DNA from: Thaumasiovibrio occultus
Lineage (GTDB): Bacteria; Pseudomonadota; Gammaproteobacteria; Enterobacterales; Vibrionaceae
DNA: 64,000 bases
Direction of reading: 5' to 3'
NCBI GenBank assembly: GCA_019703815.1
Contig: AP023052.1
Span: 558,001 to 622,000 of the forward strand
The notes beneath the pieces are model-generated. The model made no database searches and had not been told where the DNA came from. It worked only from the letters and a program-made list of their open reading frames with translations. Both the position numbers and the translations under genes were made by a program. This document shows, piece after piece, positions 1 to 9,367 of the stretch (within the stretch, counting starts at the first letter, position 1; every line of letters starts with the position of its first letter).

Positions 1-2
1 CG

Positions 3-206
3 ACCTTGGGGATCGTGAGTTTGCCGGGGATGATGACGGGTCAAATATTGGCAGGGGCTGCGCCTTTGCAGGCGGTGCAATACCAAATTCTGATCATGGT
101 GGCGATTTTTGTTTGCGCTTCAACCACTGTCGCGTTGAGCTTGATCATACTGAGCCGATCAAGCTGTGATGCCTATGGCCAAAGCACGTGGCTGTTTGAA
201 AAGTAG
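3..206 (+). CDS. fetB: FetB-type iron export ABC permease, C-terminal fragment
   Basis: The window opens inside this gene; only the last 67 or so residues are present, ending at the stop at 204-206. The fragment begins with a GIVSLPGMMTGQI segment followed by a hydrophobic helix, which matches the C-terminal part of the UPF0014/FetB (YbbM) family. FetB is the inner-membrane subunit of the FetAB transporter linked to iron export and oxidative stress resistance. The partner ATPase is outside the window. The residues after the last helix (SRSSCDAYGQ) are unlike the core family and are probably a variable tail. The assignment rests on the motif alone and the true start cannot be seen. Confidence 0.75.
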   Translation, partial: TLGIVSLPGMMTGQILAGAAPLQAVQYQILIMVAIFVCASTTVALSLIILSRSSCDAYGQSTWLFEK

Positions 207-251
207 CGAGTTAATCGATTTTAAGATTCTGGCTAGTCAAAGGCGCCGCGA

Positions 252-740
252 TCAGGACTCATCGCGGCAGACAGAAACCACAGTAGCATCGAATAAGCTA
301 AATAGATCGTCGCGTTTTAGCGCCAACCCTGCCATGGCATCACCACTGCTGATCGTGACCGTGGTGTGCGCCAGTAAGCTTGGGTCGACCAATACCGGTA
401 AGGGACGCGGCAGCGCCAATGGGGTGACGGTGCCCGGATGGTAGCCGGTAACCGCAAACACGCGCTCGGCTTTTACACACGTCATGCGTCGGCATTGGAA
501 ATGCGCCCGCACCTTGTTCGGATCGACTTGGCGGTTACCCGGCAGGCAAACCAAACTTAGCAATCCGCCCATGTCTTCCAGCAACATGGTTTTCACCATT
601 TGCGACGGACAGACACCACGCTGCGCCGCTGCATCATCAATGCTGGTGGCGGGGCGTTGGTGCCATAAGATCTCGTAGTCGATACCGGCCATCTCAAGGA
701 CTGCCATGACCGGTGTTTGCATCGCTAAATTAGGCTTCAT
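252..740 (-). CDS. YbaK/EbsC-family aminoacyl-tRNA deacylase
   Basis: A protein of 163 residues of the YbaK/EbsC/ProX editing-domain family, which removes wrongly attached amino acids from tRNA in the cytoplasm. Seen in the sequence are the conserved lysine in VKTML near residue 50, a GYHPGTVTPL loop near residue 100 and an ISSGD motif in the C-terminal part, all in the order expected for the fold. The frame is open back to 797, but the ATG at 740 gives the usual family length and an MKPNLAMQTP start, so it was chosen. The gene overlaps the end of ygfZ by 11 bp on the same strand, so the two are probably co-transcribed. The exact tRNA substrate (Cys-tRNAPro or another) cannot be read from the sequence. 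Confidence 0.82.
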   Translation of the reverse strand: MKPNLAMQTPVMAVLEMAGIDYEILWHQRPATSIDDAAAQRGVCPSQMVKTMLLEDMGGLLSLVCLPGNRQVDPNKVRAHFQCRRMTCVKAERVFAVTGYHPGTVTPLALPRPLPVLVDPSLLAHTTVTISSGDAMAGLALKRDDLFSLFDATVVSVCRDES

Positions 741-1698
741 CAGTGAGCGAATACGGCAAATCTGACAGCGCGAGCACATCGTCTGGTGCGGCGGCAAAGC
801 GCAATGCTGTATCGGCTTCTAAGTCGTTAGGCAAGACGACAAGCGCGGCCGCGTCGTTGTTTTCTAACTTGGCGGCGGCAATCACAGTACCACCACGACG
901 CCAGTTTTCACCGACTTGACGTTCAACATCATCACCCGCTTTGGCAAGGTAGGCCGATTGGCCAGTCACGAGCAGCATGGCACGCTTGTTGATGCCACGG
1001 TATTTAGCACGGGCAACGGTTTCTTGGCCGGTGTAACAGCCTTTATTGAAGCTGATGCCATCAAGCGCTTGCAGGTTCAATGCTTGAGGAATGTGCTCGC
1101 CTGCCGTGGTGTCATCGAGGCGTGGGATCCCCGCGAGGATGTCGGCAAAGTCCCATAACGCTTCGGCTGCCAGAGTGAATTCTTGATTGTCCGCAAGCTC
1201 GTTGGCCAAGCTTTCGTCCACCGAGAGCAACCAACGATCGCCCACTTGCAGCGCAGCGCCGTGCTCATGCGTGCGCAACGAACCTTCGCCGCTAAAGAGG
1301 CTGCTGACGAACGCGTTGGCATTTTCACCGCTGATACCGAGGATCACGCGCTCACTTGGGGTGATTTCCAGCTTGGAGAAAATGGCGTACTTTTTAAGCT
1401 CTGTGGTTTGTTTTTCCGTTACGCTGCGGCGCTGAATGTAGCCGACGCCACGCTCTTGCGGGAACAGGCGAAAGACGGAGTGCATTTTGCCTTTGGCATC
1501 ACAGTGCGCGGCAAAGGTGTAGCTGTCTGGCGCTAAAGAGATGACGTTGCAGGTGAGTTGTCCTTGCAGATAGCTGCGTGCATCCGGGCCAATTACGTCA
1601 ATCTGTTGCCAACCGCTAAGATAATGCAGTGCAAGGGCAGGCAACGGCAAGGTCGCAGGCAGGGATGAAAAACGGTCGTGATGAGTCCAAGTTGACAT
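730..1698 (-). CDS. ygfZ: tRNA-modifying protein YgfZ, folate-binding
   Basis: A protein of 322 residues resembling the aminomethyltransferase (GcvT) fold. YgfZ is a folate-dependent protein that supports iron-sulfur enzymes such as the tRNA methylthiolase MiaB. The diagnostic motif KGCYTGQE lies at residues 219-226, with the conserved cysteine at 221. Length is close to the E. coli protein (326 residues). Position next to sdhE-ygfX-nadB is the conserved gammaproteobacterial order, with ygfZ read away from sdhE. The shared 217-bp upstream region holds an 18-bp palindrome. Confidence 0.95.
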   Translation of the reverse strand: MSTWTHHDRFSSLPATLPLPALALHYLSGWQQIDVIGPDARSYLQGQLTCNVISLAPDSYTFAAHCDAKGKMHSVFRLFPQERGVGYIQRRSVTEKQTTELKKYAIFSKLEITPSERVILGISGENANAFVSSLFSGEGSLRTHEHGAALQVGDRWLLSVDESLANELADNQEFTLAAEALWDFADILAGIPRLDDTTAGEHIPQALNLQALDGISFNKGCYTGQETVARAKYRGINKRAMLLVTGQSAYLAKAGDDVERQVGENWRRGGTVIAAAKLENNDAAALVVLPNDLEADTALRFAAAPDDVLALSDLPYSLTDEA

Positions 1699-1818
1699 AA
1701 TGGTTCCAATTTGATGAACAATGACCTCATGGTAAAGCGCGAAACCGGGTTTGTCAGCATGGAAATCGTAGGGATATTGAATTGAAACTCTGCGAAAGAA
1801 TGATATGTATCATTGACT

Positions 1819-1836
1819 CAGTGACCTCGGTCACTG
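1819..1836. promoter_or_regulatory. 18-bp palindrome between ygfZ and sdhE
   Basis: CAGTGACC and GGTCACTG form a perfect 8-bp inverted repeat around a 2-base centre. The loop is too short for a good RNA hairpin and no T-run follows, so it looks more like a binding site for a dimeric protein than a terminator. It lies about 80 bp before sdhE and 120 bp before ygfZ, where it could act on either gene. No regulator is named from this sequence. Confidence 0.35.
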
Positions 1837-1915
1837 CTCCATCATAGCAGGCATAGCGAAATCAAAGCCCCCCTGATAGACTGCTTTAAGTACATAAACC
1901 TTGGAAGGAACTGCC

Positions 1916-2176
1916 ATGTATTCGGTTGAAGAAAAAGCACGCATTAAATGGTCTTGTCGTCGCGGCATGCTCGAGCTTGACGTTATCATCATGCCGTTTT
2001 TTGAAGAGTGTTTTGAGTCTTTGAGTGAAAAAGAGCAGCAAGATTTTGTCGCTCTGATGGAGTGTGACGATCCAGATCTGTTCACTTGGACGATGGGACA
2101 TGGCCGCAGTGACAATCTGGGTCTGGCCGCAATGGTAGATAAAATTGTCGCCCACAATCGCAGCAAATTGCGCTGA
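1916..2176 (+). CDS. sdhE: FAD assembly factor SdhE
   Basis: A small protein of 86 residues of the SdhE/YgfY family, which helps attach FAD covalently to the succinate dehydrogenase and fumarate reductase flavoprotein subunits. The family signature RRGMLELD is present near residue 18, with the RGxxE core needed for flavinylation, followed by a typical C-terminal helix ([12 protein letters not shown]). The ATG at 1916 is chosen over an upstream TTG at 1901 because an AAGGA ribosome site sits seven bases before it and family members start with a short M-x-S/E leader. ygfX follows with an overlapping frame, as in E. coli. Confidence 0.95.
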   Translation: MYSVEEKARIKWSCRRGMLELDVIIMPFFEECFESLSEKEQQDFVALMECDDPDLFTWTMGHGRSDNLGLAAMVDKIVAHNRSKLR

Positions 2177-2582
2177 TTGCTTACTTTCGCCCTCAGCGAG
2201 AGGCGGGCGCTGCTTACAAGGCGCGATGTCTGCTGGGAGCGTGTTGTTATTGATAAGTCCGCTACCTCTTGAGGTAGCGGCTTTTTTTATCGTCTGGCTA
2301 CAGCGCTGGGCGCAACCGATATTGGCTGAGATCTCACACGTATCGGGGCGATTACAGTTGTCGCGCGCCGGAAAAATCCAATGGCAAAGCCAAAGCGGCC
2401 GCTGGTGCGAAAAACGGACCGTGGTGCTTTCTCGGATGATCATGTTGGCGTGGTTGCCCGAAGGCGGAGATTGGCGCTGGTTGTGGATCTTTCCCTACAA
2501 TTGCAGAGACGAAGATTATCGTCATCTGCAATTGCTGGTGCGCTACCCAGATAGGGCGTCTAACAAGGACGCTTTGGGGTAA
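2145..2582 (+). CDS. ygfX: YgfX-like inner-membrane protein
   Basis: A protein of up to 145 residues directly after sdhE, matching YgfX (CptA) by position, size and layout: two short hydrophobic stretches (residues about 30-55) followed by a soluble, tryptophan-rich C-terminal half ([24 protein letters not shown]). In E. coli this protein was described as the toxin-like partner of SdhE, a role that is debated. The start is uncertain: TTG at 2145 lies inside sdhE, and an ATG at 2226 would remove the first 27 residues. The 3' end overlaps the nadB 3' end by 23 bp. A complete intrinsic terminator lies within the coding frame at 2259-2288. Confidence 0.7.
   Translation: MSPTIAANCADCLLSPSARGGRCLQGAMSAGSVLLLISPLPLEVAAFFIVWLQRWAQPILAEISHVSGRLQLSRAGKIQWQSQSGRWCEKRTVVLSRMIMLAWLPEGGDWRWLWIFPYNCRDEDYRHLQLLVRYPDRASNKDALG
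2259..2288 (+). terminator. Intrinsic terminator inside the ygfX frame
   Basis: A perfect 10-bp stem (CCGCTACCTC with GAGGTAGCGG, two-base tip) is followed after one C by seven T. It has every feature of a strong Rho-independent terminator yet lies inside the ygfX reading frame, encoding the [11 protein letters not shown] part. It probably ends most sdhE transcripts and lets ygfX be made only when ribosomes or antitermination prevent folding. Confidence 0.75.
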
Positions 2583-4179
2583 GGATGGTAGGGTCGGCGC
2601 TCTCTTCCATCTCGGGGTAGTCGAGGGTGTAATGCAAGCCGCGGCTTTCTTTGCGCTCAAGGGCTGATGTGACCATCAATTCCGCCACTTCAACTAGGTT
2701 ACGTAGCTCTAGCAGGTTGTTAGAGACGCGGAAGAAGCTGTAGTAGTCGTGGATCTCTTGCTTGAGCATGTTGATCCGGCGCAGTGCCCTTTCCAAACGG
2801 CGGGTCGTACGCACAATGCCGACGTAGTCCCACATAAACAGACGCAGTTCGTGCCAGTTATGCTGGATCACCACCTCTTCATCGGAAATCGTGACCTGAC
2901 TTTCATCCCACGACGGCAGCAATGGCGGTTGCGGTGCATCAGCCAAGCTTTTCAGAATATTCTGCGACGCTGACCAAGCGTACACCACACATTCAAGTAG
3001 CGAGTTGGACGCCATACGATTCGCGCCATGCAAACCGGTGTAGCTGACTTCCCCAATCGCATATAAGCCCGGCAGATCTGTGCGGCCTTCGGTATCCACC
3101 ATCACACCACCACAGGTGTAGTGTGCAGCGGGCACGATAGGGATCGGCTGTTTGGTTATGTCGATATTAAAGGTAAGCAGTTTGTCGTAGATGGTCGGGA
3201 AGTGCTTGATAATAAATTCAGGATCTTTATGACTGATGTCGAGATACATGCAGTCTGCGCCTAAACGCTTCATCTCAAAATCGATCGCGCGAGCGACAAT
3301 ATCACGCGGCGCCAGCTCTTTACGCTCATCGAAATCTTCCATAAACCGACTGCCATCAGGGCGGCGCAGATATGCGCCTTCGCCACGCAGCGCTTCGGTC
3401 AGCAAGAAGTTACGCGCATCAGGATGATAAAGGCAGGTCGGATGGAATTGGTTAAATTCCATATTGGCCACACGGCAACCGGCGCGCCATGCCATCGCGA
3501 TCCCATCGCCTGACGAGACATCAGGGTTGGACGTGTACTGATACACTTTCGACGCGCCACCCGTTGCTAAAACCACAAACTTGGCATGAATGGTTTCAAC
3601 GCGCTCGAGCTCACGGTTCCAGACGTACGCACCTAATACACGGTTAGTCGCTTGGGTGTGGCCGAGTTTCTGGTGAGTAATTAAATCGAGCGCGTTATGG
3701 CGTTCAAGAATGGTGATATTAGGATGGTCGAGGGCGTTTTGCTGTAGTGACTTTTGCATCGCCATGCCCGTGGCATCAGCCGCGTGCAAAATGCGGCGAT
3801 GGCTGTGTCCGCCTTCACGGGTAAGGTGATATTGCGGATCGCCGTTAGGATCATCGTCCACTTTGTCAAAGGGGACGCCGCCATCAATCAACCATTGCAC
3901 GCAATGCTTGGCGTTTTCAGCGATAAAGCGAACGACGCTTTCATCACACAGATGGGCCCCCGCGATCTGGGTATCTTCCACGTGGGAGTCAACGCTGTCG
4001 GCTTCATCAAACACAGCAGCGATGCCGCCCTGTGCATAGAGGGTGGATCCTTCCGAATATGGCCCCTTACTCAGCACAGTTACCTGGCAAGTATGAGCCA
4101 ACTGCAGTGCCAGTGAGAGGCCGGCAGCTCCGCTGCCTACGACTAACACATCACAGTAATTGTCACGGTTCTCGTTCAT
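2560..4179 (-). CDS. nadB: L-aspartate oxidase
   Basis: A flavoprotein of 539 residues that oxidises L-aspartate to iminoaspartate, the first step of de novo NAD synthesis; NadA then makes quinolinate. The N-terminal FAD-binding motif [13 protein letters not shown] (glycines at 15, 17 and 20) is clear, as are the succinate-dehydrogenase-family segments [13 protein letters not shown]-like (QFHPTCLY) and [13 protein letters not shown], which carry active-site residues. Length equals the E. coli enzyme. It is read convergently with ygfX and divergently from rpoE, the usual vibrio and enteric order. Its own promoter must lie in the 344-bp gap before rpoE. Confidence 0.97.
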   Translation of the reverse strand: MNENRDNYCDVLVVGSGAAGLSLALQLAHTCQVTVLSKGPYSEGSTLYAQGGIAAVFDEADSVDSHVEDTQIAGAHLCDESVVRFIAENAKHCVQWLIDGGVPFDKVDDDPNGDPQYHLTREGGHSHRRILHAADATGMAMQKSLQQNALDHPNITILERHNALDLITHQKLGHTQATNRVLGAYVWNRELERVETIHAKFVVLATGGASKVYQYTSNPDVSSGDGIAMAWRAGCRVANMEFNQFHPTCLYHPDARNFLLTEALRGEGAYLRRPDGSRFMEDFDERKELAPRDIVARAIDFEMKRLGADCMYLDISHKDPEFIIKHFPTIYDKLLTFNIDITKQPIPIVPAAHYTCGGVMVDTEGRTDLPGLYAIGEVSYTGLHGANRMASNSLLECVVYAWSASQNILKSLADAPQPPLLPSWDESQVTISDEEVVIQHNWHELRLFMWDYVGIVRTTRRLERALRRINMLKQEIHDYYSFFRVSNNLLELRNLVEVAELMVTSALERKESRGLHYTLDYPEMEESADPTILTPKRPC

Positions 4180-4523
4180 GTCGATTTCATATCCCTGTGG
4201 TAATCGGCGGTCATAATATCAAATTTTTTGAGAGTTGATGGTTTTTACTCGTCCATAACAGTAAATTATGTATCAAAGATTAAGCTGATGACCTTCGGGG
4301 TTGTGTCGCAGGATGGGGATGCTAATGTTGCAAACTGCCCACTAAATGCTCAGCTGCATATAAATATAAGGTTGTTGCCAGGGAGGCTGCCACGTTTTCT
4401 TAAAAATTAGATTTTTTTCGATGTGGTGGAACTTTACTCAAGCGGTAAAGTCAGAACTTATGCTCACCTCGTGTGTAGTGGCACGCAGCGGCAACAACAA
4501 ATACAACAGGAGTACCCGCTCGA
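4180..4523. other. nadB-rpoE divergent intergenic region
   Basis: This 344-bp gap separates divergently read nadB and rpoE. Apart from the sigma-E-type promoter at 4428-4455 it is rather AT-rich around 4200-4260 and 4360-4420, where nadB promoter elements are likely but not definable. No gene or RNA is recognised. Confidence 0.6.
4428..4455 (+). promoter_or_regulatory. Sigma-E-type promoter of rpoE
   Basis: GGAACTT at 4428-4434 and TCAGA at 4451-4455 are separated by 16 bases. This matches the known sigma-E consensus (GGAACTT, then TCAAA or TCTGA after 15-16 bases). It lies 69 bp before the rpoE start, so the sigma factor is likely to drive its own operon, as in E. coli and Vibrio. Confidence 0.85.
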
Positions 4524-5102
4524 ATGGGCGAGCAATTAAGCGATAAAGTATTAATAGAGAGAGTACAGCAGGGGGATAAACAAGCGTTTAACCTGTTAGT
4601 GCAAAAATACCAGACGAAAGTGTGTAACTTGATCTCTCGCTACGTTAGTAATAGCGGTGATGTCCCTGACGTCGCGCAAGAAGCCTTTATTAAGGCCTAT
4701 CGTGCGTTGCCTGGGTTTCGGGGTGAGAGTGCCTTCTATACCTGGCTCTATCGAATAGCGGTGAACACCGCGAAGAACTATCTCGTGTCTCAGGGGCGCC
4801 GGCCGCCTGCCTCTGATATTGATGCTGAAGATGCTGAATTTTACGAAAGTGGCAGTGCGCTGAAAGAAATATCGAACCCTGAGAATTTGATGTTGTCAGA
4901 AGAGATAAAGCAGGTGGTGTTTAACACTATTGATAATCTGCCAGAAGATTTAAAGACAGCGATTACCTTACGTGAGCTCGATGGACTAAGTTATGAAGAG
5001 ATCGCGGAAGTAATGGATTGTCCAGTGGGAACGGTGCGTTCGCGTATTTTCCGGGCCCGCGAGGCGGTAGAAAAACAGATCAGACCTCTACTACATCATT
5101 GA
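4524..5102 (+). CDS. rpoE: RNA polymerase sigma-E factor
   Basis: An extracytoplasmic-function sigma factor of 192 residues that directs transcription of envelope-stress genes. Region 2 (DVAQEAFIKAYRALPGFRGESAFYTWLYRIAVNT, around residues 53-90) and region 4 (LDGLSYEEIAEVMDCPVGTVRSRIFRARE, around 152-180) are nearly textbook. AACAGGAG supplies a good ribosome site before the ATG. It is followed by rseA and rseB, whose products hold it inactive at the membrane until the DegS and RseP proteases cut RseA. Confidence 0.98.
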   Translation: MGEQLSDKVLIERVQQGDKQAFNLLVQKYQTKVCNLISRYVSNSGDVPDVAQEAFIKAYRALPGFRGESAFYTWLYRIAVNTAKNYLVSQGRRPPASDIDAEDAEFYESGSALKEISNPENLMLSEEIKQVVFNTIDNLPEDLKTAITLRELDGLSYEEIAEVMDCPVGTVRSRIFRAREAVEKQIRPLLHH

Positions 5103-5131
5103 TGTAAGATTTTAATCGGAGCCCTAGTTTC

Positions 5132-5803
5132 ATGTTAAACAAGAGCAATATGGCTGATAAATTCGACAAGGAACTGTTGTCTGCTTTTATGGATGGTGAG
5201 TCGCAAGACCAATCCCTGCTCGAGCGCGTGGAAAATGATCCGGCGCTGGAAACGGTGTGGCAAGACTTCCATCTGATTGGCGACGTGATGCGCGGTGAAG
5301 GCGCTGTCGCAAAAGAGTGGGATATCGCTGGAAAAGTTGCCCTCGCCCTCGAAAACGAACCTGCCCATTCTGTGGTTGCTAAGCCGGTGGATGTATCACC
5401 TCAGGTGATCCCAATGGAGTCGCAACCGACCCCGTTTGAGAGTAAGCGTACTCTCCCTGCATGGTTACGTAATCTAGGTCAGGTGGCGACAGCCGCATGT
5501 GTGTCGTTAGTGGCGATTTTTGGTGTGCAGCAGTACAACAATAGCGCAGTGACTGACGCTGAGATCCCGTCTGCGGTGCCGGTACTTGAAACTGTGCCGT
5601 TTGCCGGCTCAGCCGAGCCAGTCAGTTTGACGGCGCATTCAGCGCAGCAAAGCGTGAATATCGCCCCAACAGAAGCGCAACTGATGGAGCAGCGCAAGCG
5701 TATCAACGCCATGCTGCAAGATTACGAACTACAACTTCGTTTGAACGCCTCTGAATTAGACGCGGATCAAACTCAGCAAGAGAATCAGGTACAGGTTGAT
5801 TAG
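5132..5803 (+). CDS. rseA: Anti-sigma-E factor RseA
   Basis: A single-span inner-membrane protein of 223 residues. The N-terminal cytoplasmic part has the RseA signature LLSAFMDGE near residue 16 and binds sigma-E; one membrane segment follows at about residues 118-132 (VATAACVSLVAIFGV), and the rest is periplasmic and would contact RseB. An ATG at 5150 is an alternative start; the one at 5132 was kept because GGAG sits about 10 bases before it. The stop overlaps the GTG start of rseB by one base, suggesting translational coupling. Confidence 0.93.
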   Translation: MLNKSNMADKFDKELLSAFMDGESQDQSLLERVENDPALETVWQDFHLIGDVMRGEGAVAKEWDIAGKVALALENEPAHSVVAKPVDVSPQVIPMESQPTPFESKRTLPAWLRNLGQVATAACVSLVAIFGVQQYNNSAVTDAEIPSAVPVLETVPFAGSAEPVSLTAHSAQQSVNIAPTEAQLMEQRKRINAMLQDYELQLRLNASELDADQTQQENQVQVD

Positions 5804-6834
5804 TGAAGGTCGTAAATAAAGGTAGTCTTGCTGCCCTTTGCTTATTCAGCGCATTGAGCTGGGCGGACAATGTCCCCCAGCCAGCCAGCGCCCCAGAGCA
5901 AGTTTCTTCGCAACAAAATACAGCCCCCCAGCCGCCGACGGTCGATGATTTGCTGCAAGCAATGGACGAGGCGAGCCGTACGCTCAATTATGAAATTTCA
6001 TATATCGTGATCCGCCAAAACAGCATTGAAACCGTGCGGTTTCGTCATGCGTTAGATAACGATACGCGTACGTTGGCGCACTTGGTGCATTTGAGCGGCC
6101 CCCCTCGCGAGGTGATCCAGCGCGGTGATGAAGTCAGTTATTTTGAACCGGGTGTTGAGCCGTTCACCATCGCGACTAACCGTATGGTGTCGTCACTGCC
6201 GCCGATCATGTCAGCGGATATTTATGAGCTGGCACATAGTTATGACTTTATTCCGATGGGACGAGATCGCGAGGCCGGTGTACCGTGCAGCGTGGTTCGT
6301 ATCGCACCGAAAGATGGCCGTCGTTACTCCTACTTGATCTGGGTGGATGAGAAATCAAAGCTGATCATGCGCGCCGATCTGCTTGACCGTGATGGTGAGC
6401 TACTAGAGCAATTTCGCGTAGTGTCGCACGTGGTTAATCCATTGATCATCGATTTAATGCGCGGCTTGGATGAAGTCACATTGCCACAAGCGCTGATCAT
6501 TCCGCAAAAGCCGTCTACCGACATGGGCTGGCAAGTGACTTGGTTACCGCATGGGTTTGAGTCTATCGCCGGTAATCGTCATCGTTTACTTAACTCTGAC
6601 CGTCCGGTAGAGAGCCAGCTGTATAGTGATGGCCTGTTTAGTTTCTCGATTTATGTCGCTGATGCCGATAATTACACCATTCGTGAACAAATGGTGCGTC
6701 AGGGGCGTCGAACCTTACATAGCCATGAGGTGCAAGGTCGCGAGATCTCTGTGGTCGGCGATATTCCGCCATCCACCGCGAAGCTGATTGCGGAATCGAT
6801 CAGTTTTGAGCCAGTGGCACAAGGCAGCCAGTAG
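5803..6834 (+). CDS. rseB: Sigma-E regulator RseB
   Basis: A periplasmic protein of 343 residues with an N-terminal signal peptide (LAALCLFSALSWA). The MucB/RseB N-terminal lipoprotein-like domain (around 45-215) and a smaller C-terminal domain (around 230-335) are both present. RseB binds the periplasmic part of RseA and blocks DegS cleavage until it senses lipopolysaccharide or misplaced lipoproteins. It starts with GTG overlapping the rseA stop. A terminator follows at 6861-6889, so rseC may not belong to the same transcript. Confidence 0.94.
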   Translation: MKVVNKGSLAALCLFSALSWADNVPQPASAPEQVSSQQNTAPQPPTVDDLLQAMDEASRTLNYEISYIVIRQNSIETVRFRHALDNDTRTLAHLVHLSGPPREVIQRGDEVSYFEPGVEPFTIATNRMVSSLPPIMSADIYELAHSYDFIPMGRDREAGVPCSVVRIAPKDGRRYSYLIWVDEKSKLIMRADLLDRDGELLEQFRVVSHVVNPLIIDLMRGLDEVTLPQALIIPQKPSTDMGWQVTWLPHGFESIAGNRHRLLNSDRPVESQLYSDGLFSFSIYVADADNYTIREQMVRQGRRTLHSHEVQGREISVVGDIPPSTAKLIAESISFEPVAQGSQ

Positions 6835-6860
6835 GCACATCCGTTCCGTAATACGTCTCC

Positions 6861-6889
6861 AAACCCGCGTCTCTACGCGGGTTTTTACT
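6861..6889 (+). terminator. Terminator between rseB and rseC
   Basis: A perfect 9-bp stem (AAACCCGCG with CGCGGGTTT, six-base loop) runs straight into a T-run. It should end rpoE-rseA-rseB transcripts at least partly before rseC. Confidence 0.8.
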
Positions 6890-6950
6890 TTGTAAAACAA
6901 AGTGACAATAACGCTTTGTCGGTAACTGAATGTTTAGGCGCAACATCAGG

Positions 6951-6956
6951 TATAAT
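6951..6956 (+). promoter_or_regulatory. Probable -10 element upstream of rseC
   Basis: A perfect TATAAT lies 32 bp before the rseC start and just after the rseB terminator. The -35 region is poor, so the promoter is only likely. Confidence 0.4.
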
Positions 6957-6987
6957 TGAGAAAGTAAATAAGACTGAGGAACCCATT

Positions 6988-7485
6988 ATGATGACATCAT
7001 TAGCGACGGTGGTAGATAACCTGCCGGGCGCAATTATTGTCAGCTGCCAGCAAAAGAGCACCTGTGGTCAATGTGGTCAACAGTCGAGCTGTGGTACTGG
7101 GATTGTGAGTAAAGCCCTGCCCGGTAAACAGCACCAAATTCGCGTCCCCTCTGCTGAACCTGTCGCAGAAGGGAGCATGGTGGAGATAGGGCTCACCGAG
7201 CGCAGTTTGCTGCAAAGCGCGGTGATAGTGTACCTTATCCCCTTGTTTAGCTTGCTAATAGGCGCAGTAGTAGGTCAGTGGTTATTCGTTGATCTTGCGG
7301 GAGCTGGCGAGGTAGGTGTGATCCTATCTGCGCTGGGCTTGGCAGGCGGTAGCTTATTGTTTGTAAAACGATTGGCGGCCAAATTGGCCAACCAAGAGAG
7401 CTACCAACCCAGCTTGATCCGCGTACTAGGTGAGCCGCTCGCGGCCACCATGGTGATAAATGCCGCAGATCAAGATAGCGAGTAG
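6988..7485 (+). CDS. rseC: SoxR-reducing system / sigma-E regulator RseC
   Basis: An inner-membrane protein of 165 residues of the RseC/MucC family. Four cysteines (20, 26, 29 and 35) form the expected C-x5-C-x2-C-x5-C cluster near the N terminus, followed by two membrane helices (about 75-95 and 102-120) and a short cytoplasmic tail. RseC is linked to SoxR reduction, thiamine synthesis and mild sigma-E control. The longer open frame from 6916 was rejected: GAGGA lies seven bases before the ATG at 6988 and the product then aligns with the family start. A terminator before it separates it from rseB. Confidence 0.9.
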   Translation: MMTSLATVVDNLPGAIIVSCQQKSTCGQCGQQSSCGTGIVSKALPGKQHQIRVPSAEPVAEGSMVEIGLTERSLLQSAVIVYLIPLFSLLIGAVVGQWLFVDLAGAGEVGVILSALGLAGGSLLFVKRLAAKLANQESYQPSLIRVLGEPLAATMVINAADQDSE

Positions 7486-7553
7486 CGGGGAAATTCGGTA
7501 GAATCCCGCTCTTATTGATCCCGATTTTAATTAACGAGTTAGTCACGCCATAC

Positions 7554-9350
7554 ATGAAGCACATTCGTAACTTTTCGATCATCGCCCATATCGACCACGG
7601 TAAATCGACCCTGTCGGATCGTCTGATCCAGACTTGTGGTGGTTTGTCTGACCGCGAAATGGCAGAGCAGGTTCTAGATTCAATGGATCTAGAGCGAGAG
7701 CGTGGTATCACTATTAAGGCTCAGAGCGTGACGCTCAACTATCAAGCCAAAGATGGTGAAACCTACCAATTAAACTTCATCGACACCCCAGGACACGTTG
7801 ACTTCGCTTATGAAGTATCGCGTTCACTGGCGGCTTGTGAAGGTGCACTGCTGGTGGTGGATGCCGGCCAAGGTGTAGAAGCGCAAACGCTAGCTAACTG
7901 TTACACCGCCATTGAAATGGACTTGGAAGTGGTGCCAATCTTGAACAAGATTGACCTTCCTGCGGCTGATCCTGAGCGCGTTGCCGAAGAGATCGAAGAG
8001 ATTGTCGGTATCGATGCCCTAGAGGCAACCCGTTGTTCAGCGAAAACAGGCTTGGGTGTTGACGATGTACTTGAGAACATCGTTCGAGCGATCCCTGCGC
8101 CAGAAGGCGATCCAGATGCGCCGTTGCAAGCGCTTATCATCGACTCATGGTTCGACAACTACTTGGGCGTTGTGTCGCTAGTGCGTATCAAAAACGGCGT
8201 ACTGAAGAAGAACGACAAGATCAAGGTAATGAGTACCGGCCAGATCGTAGGCGTTGACCGTCTCGGTATCTTCACGCCTAAACAAGTCGACACCACTGAG
8301 CTAAAAACCGGTGAGGTGGGCTGGGTCGTGTGTGGTCTGAAAGACATCACCGGCGCGCCAGTGGGCGATACCTTGACCTTAGGTAAAAACGGCGCAGAAA
8401 CGGCACTACCGGGCTTCCAGAAAGTAAAACCTCAGGTTTACGCTGGTCTGTTCCCTGTGTCGTCTGACGATTATGAAGATTTCCGTGATGCACTGGGCAA
8501 ACTCAGCCTGAACGATGCGTCACTGTTCTACGAGCCAGAAAGCTCAGCGGCACTTGGTTTTGGTTTCCGTTGTGGTTTCCTTGGCATGCTGCACATGGAG
8601 ATCATCCAAGAGCGTCTAGAGCGTGAGTACGATCTTGACCTTATCACCACCGCGCCAACGGTAGTGTATGAAGTCACCAAGACTGACAACGAAGTGATCT
8701 ATGTTGATAGCCCTGCAAAACTGCCAGCGGTTAACGATATTGAGAAGATCGGTGAACCAATTGCGCGCTGTAACATCTTAGTACCAAGTGATTACCTCGG
8801 TAACGTGATCACCTTGTGTGTTGAGAAGCGTGGTATGCAGGTTGATATGGTTTACCACGGTAACCAAGTGGCATTGACCTACGATATTCCGATGGCAGAA
8901 GTGGTTCTCGACTTCTTCGACCGTCTGAAATCGACCTCTCGCGGTTACGCGTCGCTAGACTACAATTTCCATCGTTACGAAGAGTCCAACATGGTGCGTG
9001 TTGATATTCTTCTTAATGGTGATCGCGTCGATGCGCTGGCTATCATTACCCACAAAGATCACGCACAAGGTCGCGGCCGTGACTTGGTTGAGAAGATGAA
9101 AGAATTTATCCCTCGCCAAATGTTCGACATCGCGATCCAAGCGGCGATCGGTAACCACATCATCGCGCGTTCGACCGTAAAACAGTTACGTAAGAACGTT
9201 ATCGCGAAATGTTACGGTGGTGACGTGAGCCGTAAGAAGAAACTACTGCAGAAGCAGAAAGAAGGTAAGAAACGTATGAAGCAGATCGGTAATGTTGAAC
9301 TGCCTCAAGAAGCGTTCTTGGCGATTCTGCACGTAGGTAAAGACAAATAA
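7554..9350 (+). CDS. lepA: Elongation factor 4 (LepA)
   Basis: A translational GTPase of 598 residues that assists ribosome function, notably under stress and during initiation or ribosome assembly. The start [19 protein letters not shown] contains the P-loop; [20 protein letters not shown] and the LepA-specific C-terminal domain (ending HVGKDK) follow. The open frame extends to 7515, but ATG at 7554 matches the known LepA start and length (599 in E. coli). lepB starts 17 bp after the stop, so the two form an operon as in E. coli. Confidence 0.97.
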   Translation: MKHIRNFSIIAHIDHGKSTLSDRLIQTCGGLSDREMAEQVLDSMDLERERGITIKAQSVTLNYQAKDGETYQLNFIDTPGHVDFAYEVSRSLAACEGALLVVDAGQGVEAQTLANCYTAIEMDLEVVPILNKIDLPAADPERVAEEIEEIVGIDALEATRCSAKTGLGVDDVLENIVRAIPAPEGDPDAPLQALIIDSWFDNYLGVVSLVRIKNGVLKKNDKIKVMSTGQIVGVDRLGIFTPKQVDTTELKTGEVGWVVCGLKDITGAPVGDTLTLGKNGAETALPGFQKVKPQVYAGLFPVSSDDYEDFRDALGKLSLNDASLFYEPESSAALGFGFRCGFLGMLHMEIIQERLEREYDLDLITTAPTVVYEVTKTDNEVIYVDSPAKLPAVNDIEKIGEPIARCNILVPSDYLGNVITLCVEKRGMQVDMVYHGNQVALTYDIPMAEVVLDFFDRLKSTSRGYASLDYNFHRYEESNMVRVDILLNGDRVDALAIITHKDHAQGRGRDLVEKMKEFIPRQMFDIAIQAAIGNHIIARSTVKQLRKNVIAKCYGGDVSRKKKLLQKQKEGKKRMKQIGNVELPQEAFLAILHVGKDK

Positions 9351-9367
9351 TTAGTTAGGGAAAATCT

